Origin: Dactylorhiza incarnata
Taxonomy: Eukaryota > Streptophyta > Magnoliopsida > Asparagales > Orchidaceae
Assembly (NCBI GenBank): GCA_033032865.1
Contig: JAWHQI010000276.1
Coordinates: 1,302,001-1,366,000, forward strand
Direction: 5' to 3'
Length of the DNA stretch: 64,000 bases
The notes under the pieces were generated by a model. It ran no database searches and had not been told where the DNA came from. It was given only the letters and a program-made list of their open reading frames with translations. Shown piece by piece: positions 41,459-52,632 of the stretch. A program made the position numbers and the translations under genes. Numbering within the stretch: the stretch's first letter is position 1; the number at the start of each line of letters is the position of its first letter.

Positions 41459-44400
41459 GTTTCGTCCTAATTTTCAACTATCCGGCGAGAGCTCTATTCG
41501 ATACGGGTGCATCGCACTCTTTCCTGTCTGAGGACTTCGTGGTGCGAATCGGAGTGCCGTCTACCTTTGTAGAGGATAGATTGGAAGTAGTGCTACCCAA
41601 TGGATCTCGAATGAGTGCGGATAGGAAGAGCCGTGTGAAGGTGCGGATCGGAAGTCGAGATTTCGACTTGGAAGCGTCGTTACTACCGTTAGCTGAATTC
41701 GATGTGATCTTCGGCATGGACTGGCTCTCGGAGCAGCGAGCATGCATAGATTGCAATACAAAGGAGATCACTCTGGGAACGAACACCGACGATGAAACCA
41801 CATTCGCCGGTATGCGAGGAGCGAGCAAGACGCTGATGTCTGCTCTCCAGGTGGTTAAGGCGGTGAGAAAAGGCGCCGAGTTGTTCTTCACCTTGTTGGA
41901 GGCTTCGGAGCCAAAGCCCAGGTTGTGTGATGTCCCAGTTGTAGCGGAATACGCCGACGTGTTTCCTAACGAACTCCCTGGGGCTCCGCCTCATCGGGAG
42001 ATTGATTTCTGTATCGAGTTGGTGCCAGGTGCCAAACCTGTGGCCCGCTCACCATACAGAATAGCGCCAAAGGAATTGGCAGAGTTGAAGGTCCAATTGC
42101 AAGAGCTGCTAGAGCAAGGCTACGTACGTCCAAGTTCTTCGCCTTGGAGTGCACCGGTCCTCTTTGTGAAAAAGAAGGATGGGAGCTTGCGTCTATGTAT
42201 TGATTATAGAGAGCTAAACAAGTTGACCGAGAAAAACCGATATCCGATTCCTAGAATCGATGATCTTTTCGACCAACTGATGGGGTCGACGGTTTACTCC
42301 AAGCTAGACCTAAGGTCCGGCTACTATCAACTGCGAATAAGGGAATGCGACATCCCAAAGACAGCGTTCAGTACCCGCTTTGGGCACTTTGAGTTCACGG
42401 TAATGCCGTTCGGTCTATCCAACGCACCGTCGGTATTCATGGACTTGATGAATAGGACATTCCGTGAGTATTTAGATCAATTTGTGATCGTCTTCATCGA
42501 CGACATTTTGGTATACTCTCAGTCGGAAGAGGAGCATGTAGGGCATCTGTACGCAGTCCTGAGCACCTTGAGGAGGAGTCAGCTATATGCCAAGTTCTCC
42601 AAGTGCGAGTTTTGGCTACCGTCAGTGGCATTCCTTGGTCATGTTGTTAGTGGCGAAGGAATTGCAGTTGATCCGTCGAAGATAGAAGCGATCCAAGCGT
42701 GGCCTTTGTTGAAAAACGTAGCGGAAGTCCGAAGTTTCTTAGGACTTGCCGGCTATTATAGGCGCTTTGTGGAAAACTTCTCGAGGATCGCACTTCCTCT
42801 CACAAAACTGACTAGAAAGGATAATAAGTTCGTTTGGTCGCCTGAGTGCGCACGAGCTTTTGAAGAGCTAAAGAGCCGTCTGACCACGGCGCCCATTCTA
42901 TGCTCGCCACAAGGTACGGAAGGCTACGAAATATATAGCGACGCCTCAGGAAGTGGTTTGGGTTGTGTCCTAGTGCAGTTCGGGAAGGTAATTGCCTACG
43001 GCTCCCGGCAACTGAAGGTTCACGAGAGGAATTACCCGGTCCATGATTTGGAGCTAGCGGCCGTGGTTTTTGCCCTCAAACTTTGGAGGCACTATCTATA
43101 TGGCGTGAAGATCGATATCTTTACCGACCATAAGAGCCTCAAGTACTTACTAGATCAAAGGGAGTTGAACATGCGCCAAAGGAGGTGGATGGAGTTCCTT
43201 GGGGACTACACCTTCGATATCAAATATACTCCTGGTAAAGGAAACGTAGTTGCAGACGCGTTGAGTCGTCGGGCTCCCGCACGAGCAAATTGGATTTTGA
43301 TGCACGATGAGCGTCTAATCCGTGAGCTAGAAGATATGGAGATCATATGCATTGATAGGAGAACGTCTACTTCAGCATGCTTGAACTGGACGGAAGTTCA
43401 CTACGACCTTGCCGACCGAGTTCGACAAGCATTGGAGTTGGACGAGAGCTTGAAACGATACAAAGCGGAAACCGTTGAAGGGTTAAACGCTGATTTCTCC
43501 TTCGAAGACGACCTTATGTGGAAGCAGGAAAGATTATGCATCCCAAACGTTGGTACTCTACGGGCGGAATTGATGTACGAGGCTCATCATACCAAGTACT
43601 CGATCCACCCGGGGAGCACTAAAATGTTTATGGATATGAAGAAACTGTTCTGGTGGCCGGGCATGAAGAAGGACATTGCCCTTTACGTGGCCAAGTGTCA
43701 TACTTGCGCGTTGGTGAAAGCGGAATGTCAACGTCCCGGTGGGTTTCTGAAGTCCTTGCCGATTCCGGAATGGAAGTTTGATGATATTTCGATGGATTTC
43801 GTGCACGGATTGCCGAGATCGCAACATGGAAACGACGCCATATGGGTGATCGTGGACCGTTTGACAAAGGTATCACACTTCATTCCGAACCGGAAGGATG
43901 ATTCCGTAGAGAAGCTAGCAAAGCTCTATGTGGATAGTATCGTGAGACTGCACGGTGTCCCTCGTAGCATCGTCAGTGATCGTGACGGGCGTTTCACATC
44001 GAAAGATTGGAGGCTTATCCATGAACTGTTGGGCACAAAATTGAAGTTCAGCACGGCCTTCCACCCGCAAACGGATGGACAGACCGAGAGAACCAACAGG
44101 ACTATGGAGGATATGCTCCGAATGTGCGCTCTAGACTTTGGAAAGAGGTGGGAGGATCACCTCTTTATGATCGAATTCGCCTACAATAATAGCTACCAAG
44201 CCAGCATAAAGATGGCTCCTTTCGAGGCCCTCTATGGTAAGAAGTGTCGTACGCCGTTGTCTTGGGCGGAAACGGGCGATACTAAGCTATTGAAGCGAAA
44301 GGATGTTGAAGAAGCAACGTCGACGATCCGGACTATACGCGAAAGGCTATTGGTTGCCCAGGATAGGCAAGCAAAGTATTTCAACGCCAAGCATAGGAAC

Positions 44401-44844
44401 TTAGAGTTCGCCGTCGGTGACCGGGTTTACTTGAAGATCAAACCGTTCAAAGGGGTATCAAGGATTCGACGCTTGAAAAAGCTCAGTCCGAGGTACTTAG
44501 GACCGTTCGAGATCGTGGAGCGTGTTGGTGATGCGGCTTATCGGCTTGCGCTATCTGCAGAGCTGAGCGGTCTGCACGACGTGTTCCACATTTCAGTGTT
44601 GAGGAAGGCAGTGCAAGAGCCTACTCATATCGTTGCGGTCGGCAAAGTTCCGGTCGATAGTGGGTTGTCGACGAAAGTCAAGCCTTTACGCATCGAAGAT
44701 ACCGAAGTAAAGCAGCTGCGGAACAAGTCCATTCGGATGGTAAAAGTCCGGTGGGATAACTGCGGCCGAGAGGAGCTCTCTTGGGAGAGAGAGCAAACGA
44801 TGCTTGCGGAGTATCCCGAGCTATTTCCCTCAGGTAAAGTATAA
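41459..44844 (+). CDS. pol: Pol polyprotein of G3 (protease, RT, RNase H, integrase, chromodomain)
   Basis: The frame is open from the intron acceptor to the stop at 44844; the first ATG is at 41539, inside the protease, which argues for synthesis as a Gag-Pol fusion. Protease: [10 protein letters not shown] with the catalytic aspartate at 41500. [21 protein letters not shown] and FIDDILVY (FIDD at 42493). RNase [15 protein letters not shown] (aspartate at 42940), [23 protein letters not shown]. Integrase: [13 protein letters not shown] to [10 protein letters not shown], then D at 43795, D at 43978 and E at 44086, 35 residues apart for the last two. The C-terminus has a chromodomain-like segment ([18 protein letters not shown]). 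All catalytic residues are present. Confidence 0.95.
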
Positions 44845-44894
44845 CGGTAATTTATGCTATTACTGTTTCCTGGATTTCGGGACGAAATTCTTTT

Positions 44895-44908
44895 AAGGAG
44901 GGTGGAGT
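44895..44908 (+). promoter_or_regulatory. Polypurine tract of G3
   Basis: AAGGAGGGTGGAGT directly precedes the 3' LTR start TGTAACACC. Confidence 0.8.
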
Positions 44909-46984
44909 TGTAACACCCCAAATCTGGTAGTTCCGCGAAGTAGGCGGAGTGGTAGTGCGGCACGTGAAGCAGGCTAGAATTTTCCCTGTCTGCTCTTAGC
45001 GCACGATCAGTGGCCTCATCGCGCACGACCAGTGATCGTGTGCCAGCGATCGTGCGTTAATTCAGAAGAGAATCGAGTTCTGTCTCGGACAGTGCGCACG
45101 ACCATTTCCCTCTTCGCGCACGACCAGTGATCGTGCGCCAGCGATCGTGCGCTTATTCGCAAGAATTCAGAGTTCTGTCCCGGATAGTGCGCACGACCAT
45201 TGCCCTCGTCGCGCACGACCACTGACCGTGCGCCTGTGATCGTGCGCCCTGTTTATTCTGTCCCGCGATTTTGAGCGGAGAAGAAGATCGGGCCGTCCAA
45301 ATCTTTTGAGATCTGATCCGATGGCCAGGATTAGATGCTGGAGGCTATTAGGGCTTATGAGAGGAGATTAATCCTCATTATTTTGAGGTGTTTCTCTCTC
45401 CTAGGCTAGAGGAAGAAGAAGGAGGCAAGGAAGAAGAAGGAAGATCCCGCCATTGACGGAGCTCCGGAGCTCCGTTTCGCGAGCCGTTTCCAGATCCGGA
45501 GAGTGCAGCCCGGTGCGGTTCTTTCCCTCCGCGTAGAATCTCGGATCCATGGCGAAGAGGAACACGTCGAGGGTAACGATTCTTCCTCCCGAACTTTGGA
45601 CTTGTATTTGTCCATTTATTCCTCTTTCTTTGCTTGCATGAGGTATCTCTTTCACCAAATGGGTGAAGTGTAGGATTTCCTCAAGTCCTTCGGGACTCCG
45701 GGTAGATTGTGTCCGTCCCCGGCATATTGCATGTAGAAAATCCGGTAGTCGTGCGGATTTAGGCATTTTGTGTGAAGCCTATTCGTGGCCGTGAGCCCGA
45801 ATCGGTGATGCTTGATTTGCGACGTTGCATTTAGGTTAGACCTAGAATGCGTGCCGGAGAATGACTCCGTGAACTCACCTATAGTATTGCGGGGGTTAAG
45901 TGTAGGCGTCTTGTGAAGATCCCTACGAAAGCCCCATGCTTTGAGTTTTGGATGAAGGCAAACCTTCACCACGTTATTGATGCGGAGCGTATGTACCTCC
46001 CTTGTTGAGAATTCGCGAAGCCTAGATCCTTATGAAGGGGTTAGGTGCGTAGCGTATATTTTTGAGAAGCACTTGAAAGTGCTAAACCCTTACGGGCCGA
46101 GGTGAAGCCGTACCCGCGTCGTGCGATAGATCGCGACGATTAGAGCACGGGCAAAGCTGAACCGAACCCGTTTCCATGCAGATCGGCGAGAGGTCCCTTC
46201 CTCATGAAGGCCGTGTGATCATGGGAGAGGTCGTGGAAGGTGTCATACCTAGACCGACCAAAAGCTCTTGTTTCCCACCTAAGGTTGTGACCCTTAGGGT
46301 GGAGTGTTGTGAATTTGATGTTATGTTTAGCCTCATGCGATTTGCTTAGGCGGTTGTGGGAAACCTTCGGGTGAACCCAACCAACATCATGTGCATACCT
46401 AGGTTCCCTTCTTTTTGATGCTCAACCTAGAAGATTGATTGTGCTTGAAACCTCACCTCGTGTAGTTGCACTTTCTTTAGTTTAGTACTTGTGCTAGTAT
46501 GGCTTACTTGCAGGGTAGAATCTCCGCCACCCCGGGAAAGGGGTGGGGTCGTTATAATTTGGTCAGCTGTGCTGACCGTTACTTTGGTTGCCACCGCTTG
46601 GTGGAATGTTCTTATGCAGGTGCAGGTGAGCCTAGCGGGAAGTAGCGGGCGTTGGCCCCTTTGCTGTGTTGGCCCTCGAAGGCCAGCCTTTTTCCTGCTT
46701 TCTCATGTTTTGCCGGCCTGCGTGCCGATGCATGTTTTGTTGGAGTTTTGTACATTGATTTGATGTAAGGCCCTAAGGCCGTAACTCTCATTTCTGGATT
46801 CATTCCAATGATAGTGGACATGTCTATTTGAATGGTTTAATTAATGCTTCCGCTTACGTTTTGTACTCTCGTTAGTTGTTACTTTTCTGGTTATCACCTT
46901 TTAACTCCTAGCTAGTGTGGTTTGTATGGCGTGGGGTCCCGGCCGGACCTGCTGTTATACTTTTTGTACTGGCAGGGTGTTACA
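44909..46984 (+). mobile_element. 3' LTR of G3
   Basis: It repeats the 5' LTR with a constant offset of 7042 and then 7041 bases, showing a single-base indel. Apart from that and one substitution at 46067 I saw no differences. It ends GTGTTACA at 46984, followed by the GGCTG duplication. Confidence 0.95.
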
Positions 46985-46989
46985 GGCTG

Positions 46990-47250
46990 CTCTTCTTCTT
47001 GCTTGGGCTTCCTCTTCCCCTCTCTCTCTCTCTCAGGAACCCTAACACAGAAAAGGGAAAAGAAAATAAAAGCTCTGCTGATCTTCATCTAATAGAACAG
47101 AGGATCTGAAATCTGCTCATCATCACAATCTCATAGCAGCCAGATCTCAATCAGCAGAAGCATAAAGGATCTGACAAACAAAGCACGTACAATTCATCAC
47201 TATCTAAAGCACGGGCTAATCAAGAGCAGATTTTGTGGAACATAATGGGC
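46990..47250 (+). mobile_element. 3' LTR of copia C1, second segment
   Basis: This is the part of the C1 LTR between the G3 and C2 insertions. It is noncoding, with a CT-repeat (CTCTCTCTCTCTCTC) near 47020. It is followed by TGTTC, the target duplication of C2. Confidence 0.7.
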
Positions 47251-47379
47251 TGTTCTGTTAGGAATCGTGCCCACATGATTCCTGATTTGAAGAAGTCATC
47301 ATGTCAAGAATACTTCACTTTATATTTGATCACACATCTAGTTCATAATCTCAGGAGAATACAAGTATACAAGTATACA

Positions 47380-47760
47380 TCGTCGAGAAGGACATAAGGG
47401 ATGGTCGGCAAAGTATGCTTATCGCTGTAATGATAGGCAAAGCAAACGCAGAGATACTATCAATGAAAGGCGTGTCGTCGAGAAGAATGGAGTATCGTCG
47501 ACATCAAAATAACGGCCATGTCGACAAGACAATACTACAATTACAACGACAGAATGAACAAAGAAGGTTCCAATGACACAGTCAAAGTCAGCATATCGTC
47601 GTATATACAGGAACGCCAGTATGTCTCGTATCGTTGGATTGCAAGCGGCGGAGGCAGAAGCAAGAAGATCTGAGAAGAATTTCCAAAGCACAAGGAGCCG
47701 ACAAAGGGATGTCGTCGAGAGATATTCCATGTCGTCGTAGCGATGGAATATATCGTCGAG
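47380..47760. repeat. Array of CATGTCGTCGAGA and TCGTCGA motifs in the C2 LTR
   Basis: GTCGTCGAG, ATCGTCGA and CATGTCG phrases recur about ten times upstream of the TATA box. The same array occurs in the 3' LTR at about 56300-56690. CGACGA/TCGTCG half sites are partly self-complementary. Confidence 0.7.
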
Positions 47761-47930
47761 GCAAATTTAAATCTTGTGGATGCGTGCTGTCAGCAATTAA
47801 TGCCGCCGCCTGGTTGTTCAATCAGCGCGTGCACTTAAAGTTTCGAGGTATTTACGCGTGCTAAAAAGATTTGGAGATCTGACACATAAAGGAACTTTTC
47901 AGAAGACCGTTGGGTGACCCCTCTCAGTCT

Positions 47931-47938
47931 TATAAAAG
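47931..47938 (+). promoter_or_regulatory. TATA box of the C2 5' LTR
   Basis: TATAAAAG in the context CAGTCTTATAAAAGGAC is a strong plant-type TATA box, conserved in the 3' LTR at 56854. Transcription would start roughly 30 bases downstream. Confidence 0.7.
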
Positions 47939-48307
47939 GACATATGAGGTTGCCCTAAAAGATCGATCATTCAAGAAAGAACTTGCATACGAAGCAAATC
48001 GAACAATACAAGCACCGCAAGAAAGAAAGAAGCAGTCACCCCCATCGACTGCTAAGAAGCCAATCCACATCCGGCTAAGAAAGAATTGAAGAAGAACCGT
48101 GCATTCAAGATCTGATTCAGAAGCATTCTCTTCATTCTCAAGAAGCCGATCATCATCATGCTAAGGTTGCCGATCAACATCAGGCAGAAGAAACAGTTTA
48201 TATCTGTAATCTCTTGTAAGGCTTGCGGGCCATATTATCTATCTTGAGGGCTGGAGAGCTGTGAGGTTTGAGGGGCCAGGGCAGTGCACTCGCGGGTGTG
48301 ATTTGTC

Positions 48308-48575
48308 GAGCTTGCGGGCTCAGGGGGCAGTAGGGGCTTGCGGGTCAAGGCTTTTGGGACTTGCGGGTCCGAAAGGTAGGGCTTGAGGGCCTGAGTGTTG
48401 AGCTTGCGGGCTCGGGGGCAGTAGGGACTTGCTGGTCTAGGCTGTTGGGACTTGCGGATCTGAAAGGTAGGGCTTGAGGGCCTGAGTGTCGAGCTTGCGG
48501 GCTCGGGGGCAGTAGGGGCTTGAGGGCCTAGGCTGTTGGGACTTGCGGGTCCGTGCTGTAAGGCTTGAGGGCCTG
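48308..48575. repeat. Three 91-92 bp tandem repeats, GAGCTTGCGGGCTC type
   Basis: GAGCTTGCGGGCTC begins at 48308, 48400 and 48491. Units contain GGGCAGTAGGGACTTGCGGG and GTAGGGCTTGAGGGCCTGAG. They lie downstream of the TATA box, thus probably in the transcribed leader. The 3' LTR has the same block at about 57235-57500. Confidence 0.8.
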
Positions 48576-48815
48576 AACCTTTTGATGGAGTTTGCCGAGC
48601 CTAGCGGATCGCTGGGTAGGCGCAGAGGGACAGAGGACTACTCAAGACACCCGGTCTTGAGGAACCTCTATAGATCTTGTGTCTTTGGTGAAATTTGTTT
48701 GCGTCTTTTCTTTTGTGCATTACTTAGTTTCTGATAACTCACGCTCGTAATTCAAAAAGCATCAAGATCACCTAAACCCCCCACCCCTATAGGTGAACGT
48801 TCCATAACCAACAAG

Positions 48816-48822
48816 TGGTATC
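48816..48822 (+). promoter_or_regulatory. Primer-binding site of C2, first half (split by insertion)
   Basis: TGGTATC stands here; the rest of the iMet site, AGAGG, is at 50401 after the solo LTR and its GTATC duplication. The intact site would have read TGGTATCAGAGG. Confidence 0.8.
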
Positions 48823-50395
48823 TGATGCACAAATCTCGCACACCGCTATGGGTGGTGGCTAGACTGCGGCACGAAACGGGAGTGTACCGATCGTTCAAGT
48901 AATATAAAATGAGGAGTAAATCCCCAAGTATCGATCTCAAAGGAACACAGTAAGGTGGAGCTATCTATCGAGGAGGACTTGAGATTGAAGTCCTTTAGTC
49001 GGATGGGTTGCGGAAACGGGGGTTTTGGTTTGGAAAATAAAGAGAAAATGCTATAACTACTCCTATGCAATGCTTCGCTTGGCGGGATGGAGACTAGGCA
49101 GGCCTTGAGCGCGCTGCGTCGCAAGGGCGGATGGACGAGTAGGCGAGCGGAATCGAACTGTGCAGGCCTTGAGCGCACTGCTTCGTTGGGCGAATGGATT
49201 ACACGGGCCGCTATGCCACGCTTCACTAGGCGGATGGAAGAGTAGGCTAGCGGATGGAGTGGAGAGAACGGCGGAATGAGGGTCGCAAGCACCTCTTCGC
49301 AAAGCACACCACTAACAATCGTTAGGGCGGCACAACACAACAAACAATCCACACCACAAGGCACACCTCAAATGAAAATATAACAAGATGACTCAAATCA
49401 CATAGACATGATTTCATACTAATGTTAACAAATAAAAGTATACTTCATCAAAAATAAGGAAACCTAACTAAGTTATCAACTGCAAGAGGAGGTGAGTGTG
49501 CGAAATCGACCGGCTCCAATGTCTTGTTGAGGATTCACGGAAGGAATCGCCGGGTTGTCAATCCGCGTCCAAGCTCGGTCCTCGACTGCATCCGGGGTAG
49601 AGAGAGTTGTCACTACTCTCCAATGGACCCGTCTTCTTCGTATCACGAACCGGTGGAATGATCACACAAGCTACTCCGATCATGAATGTGAGAGCTAGGT
49701 TGACTCCCTTCTTGAAGCTCTTAGATGAAGGAGATGGCCAAGAGGAAGCTCCGGCGAAGATTTGGCCTTGAAAGCTTGCCCGGAGCTCCTCCCTAAGGTG
49801 GGCGGTGAAGAAGGAGGCGAAACACTGCAAAAAACGTGGAAAACGGCGGAGGAAATCGGTCTCAATCCCTATTTTTGCGGAGCAGCGGTTTAAATAAGGA
49901 GCAGAATAAACACTGCGCATGGTCAGTGGCGCACGACCAATGGTCGTGCGTGAAGGAATGCCTGTGATCATGCGCAGTCAACCTGTAGCAAAGAAAAAGA
50001 TGGGAATTAACGCACGGGCAGGGGCGCACGACCAGTGGTCATGCGCGAAGGAATCCCTGTGATCGTGCGCAGACGCTCTGTCAGGGAAGGGAATTAACGC
50101 ACGACCACTGGTCGTGCGCCTGATCGTGCGCGAAGGAATGCACATGATCAGAGGCTTTTTAGGCCAAAAATTGCCCCACTCCATCCCGAACGTTCACGCG
50201 ATCCCAGTGCCTGCAGGAAAAATACTAGACCACAAAAATACATGAAATCACACCAAGATGGGGCATAAATGTGCACTAAGCAATGAAATGGGCAACGTGA
50301 TCAAATAGAATTAAATATGGGCCTAAAGTGAAGTGCAAGTGCATGAAACCTAGCCCAGATGAGTCCGGAAATCACTATATAAACTGGACTCATCA
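48823..50395 (-). mobile_element. Solo LTR of a Tat/Athila-like gypsy element, TSD GTATC
   Basis: The 1573-base insertion begins TGATGCACAAATC and ends GGACTCATCA, flanked by GTATC at 48818-48822 and 50396-50400. On the minus strand it starts TGATGAGTCCAGTTTATATAG, which resembles the start of the Athila LTR at 16368, and ends GATTTGTGCATCA. It has no coding domain. On the minus strand a palindromic array (50150 to 49915) precedes a TATA-like TTATTTAAA near 49895, which supports the minus orientation. Confidence 0.8.
49915..50150. repeat. Array of CACGACCAGTGGTCGTG palindromic motifs in the solo LTR
   Basis: GCGCACGACCAATGGTCGTG and close variants occur about four times, with GAAGGAATGCCTGTGATC linkers. 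The core is nearly the same as the motif in the G3 LTRs (37960-38215), although the two LTRs otherwise look unrelated. Confidence 0.8.
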
Positions 50396-50458
50396 GTATC
50401 AGAGGTAGTTTGATCAAAAGGAGACTTAACAGTCTGATCTAGATCTGGATGTCTCACC

Positions 50459-51420
50459 ATGGCCGGTGGAGATCAGAATCGTGAAATGAGAGCTATGAAG
50501 CTTCCTATTTGCACGAAGGAGAACATTCCCATCTGGAAGGAAAGGGTCAGGCTCTTTATGGAAGAAGCTGACCCAAGAATCTACCTGACGATCAAGCAGG
50601 GCCCCTTCGTCCCTACTGGTACCTCCACTATTGACCCAACCAGGCAGGTAATAAAGAAGTAAGAAGACATGAACAAGGATGAGCTGATCTTGGCAGGTCT
50701 GGACAAAAGGGTACAAAACGTTATTGTCAGTGCCATAGATGACTCCACCCACCAAAATCTAATCCACTACAGAACGGCCAAGGAGATGTGGGACTCCTTG
50801 ATCGTATATATGGAGGGTACCGATGAGGTAAGGGATGACAGAAAATCCCTCCTCAACCAGGAGTATGAAGCCTTCAAACAGGGCAAAAATGAAACAATCT
50901 CCAGCTGCTATGAGAGATTTTTCAAGATAGTGAATGGCCTGAGAAACTATGATAGGGAGTTCACGAACTCTGACTTAAATGACAAGTTTCTCAGATCCCT
51001 CACAAAGGAATGGGATATCAAGATATGCGCCATCCGAGAGATGGGTCAGCTAGGCATCATTGAGCCCAAGAATCTCTATGGGAAACTGCCGTCCCAAGAA
51101 CTTCAACTCAACACAAGGAAGGCTGAAGAAGAAGAAAGCTCAAAGGCGAGCTCAAGAGAAAGATCGGTGGCTCTAAAGGCTGAGAGCTCCAGAAGATCTA
51201 GGGGAAGATCGATGCTTCTCAGAATAGATCTGAGAGCAGTGAGGAATCAGGAGCCAGCTCCTCTGAATCTGATGACACTGATAGAGAGGCGGCCCTCCTC
51301 TCAAAGCAATTCAGAAAGCTGATACATAGAAGAAGGAGGGATAACAGCAGAAACTCCTCCTCAAGCTCCAGAAGATCTGACCATCGGGACAGATCGAGGG
51401 CTCCCAGGGAGGACAGGTAC
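50459..51420 (+). pseudogene. gag: Gag of C2, N-terminal part
   Basis: Translation from ATG 50459 gives MAGGDQNREMRAMKLPIC and a copia Gag core (PIWKERVRLFMEEADPRIY, LAGLDKRVQNVIVSAID, EMWDSLIVYMEGTDEVRDD, CYERFFKIVNGLRNY, FLRSLTKEWDIK). A stop at 50660 interrupts it, and a frameshift near 51205 moves the serine/arginine-rich part into the frame that continues at 51421. Gag forms the particle shell. The fragment at 2801 is a relative of the same region. Confidence 0.85.
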
Positions 51421-52626
51421 ATGTCTAACTCCAGTAGACATGATTTACATAATACTGTTTGCTATTCTTGCAGCAAAATAGGACACATGGCTGCTGACTG
51501 CCATTCGAAGAAAAAGGAATCAAGGAATCATGAAGAGAGAAGAAACTCCAGGAGCAAGAGAACCTCTGAAAAGGGGTTTGGGGCAAAGAAGATCAAAACA
51601 TTGAGTGATTCTGACTCAAGTTCCTCCGGGACTGAGGATGAGGCACTCATTGGACTGATGGCTATTAATGAAGGTAACCAGGATGACAACTCTCCTGGAA
51701 TGGTAAAACATAGAACTTCTCTATCTGCCTCTGATTCTGAATCAGTAGCAGATTCCTTGCATGATGATGAGGAGGTGTCTGCTGCCAACAACACTGCCTC
51801 AGGATCCCAATATGAAGTTGAATCTGAACTGATAAGGAAATATAAAGCCTTATGGAAAGCCTTCAAAGGCAGTAAGAAACTCCTCAAGGTGCAAACCAAG
51901 GAGTTAGATTCCTTACAACATGTCCAATCCAAGCTCCAGGAGACAACCGAGAGGCTAACTTCCATGAGCAAAGAAGTGGACATACTTAAGGAAACCATAA
52001 GGCTTAAGAATGCTGAATTAGGACAGAAGAACAAGGTCATTAGGGACCTTGAAGAATTGTTGCTGGCTGAGAAGAAGCTTGCTTCCAGCTTCTCAATGCC
52101 CAAAACTATCCTGCCGATTATTGACACCTTCGCTGGATAGTTAGGAGCTGGTATCGGTTCTCATCAGGAGCCAGTCATGGGCAAAGATCCTGAAGCCAGA
52201 CCTTCTAACAAGAAGGTGCTGAGAGCAAGTTCTTCAGCCCACAGACCTTCAGCAACAATAGCTAAAAGTATGGGAGAGGCTGTTATCACAAAGCCTGCTC
52301 CTAAGAAGGTGAACCAAAGGGTTGTGAAGCCAATTCCTCCCCCGGCTCACACACACGAGGTTCACCCTAGATCTGTAAGGCAAGAAACATTCTCTTCTGC
52401 TCATCAGCACTGCCACACTACACAGATGATGAGGCAGAAGAGAAGATACAACAGATATGAGTGCTGGTGCTATGGGAAAGTAGGCCACTTTGCACTAGAC
52501 TTTTGGTTCAACCCAACAGGGCTCAATGCTAGGAAAGTGCAGAGTTCTCATGAGTTTGCGATTCCGTTCTATCATCCTAACAGGAACCAAGGACCCAATC
52601 CTTATTGGGTACCTAAGGGGAAGTAA
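51421..52626 (+). pseudogene. gag: Gag of C2, C-terminal part with zinc knuckles and coiled coil
   Basis: The segment has the zinc knuckle CYSCSKIGHMAADC (about 51461-51502), acidic serine-rich linkers, and a coiled-coil-like stretch (SKKLLKVQTKELDSLQHVQSKLQE to LEELLLAEKK, about 51870-52080). A TAG at 52138 interrupts the frame. The same frame then contains a second, damaged knuckle-like motif (CWCYGKVGHFALDF, the last cysteine replaced by phenylalanine) near 52470. The TAA at 52624 separates gag from pol; it may be the natural gag stop, since SIRE-type elements keep a stop there. Confidence 0.8.
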
Positions 52627-52632
52627 TTTATT

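Larger units (their letters stand above)
37867..46984 (+). mobile_element. Ty3/gypsy chromovirus G3 (Tekay/Del-like), nearly intact, TSD GGCTG
   Basis: A complete element of 9118 bases lies in the C1 LTR, with GGCTG at 37862-37866 and 46985-46989. It has two LTRs of about 2077 bases, an iMet-type primer site, a gag ORF, a long uninterrupted pol ORF and a polypurine tract. The LTRs appear to differ by one base substitution and one single-base indel, so the insertion is very recent. It is the only element in the window without internal nonsense mutations. Whether it is active depends on gag translation start and on removal of a candidate intron between gag and pol. Confidence 0.95.
47256..48813 (+). 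mobile_element. 5' LTR of C2
   Basis: It starts TGTTAGGAATCGTGCCC and ends CCATAACCAACA. It contains GTCGTCGAG-type repeats (47380-47760), the TATA box at 47931, and three 91-92 base repeats (48308-48575). Compared with the 3' LTR there are scattered substitutions (for example near 47550 versus 56490). Confidence 0.9.
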
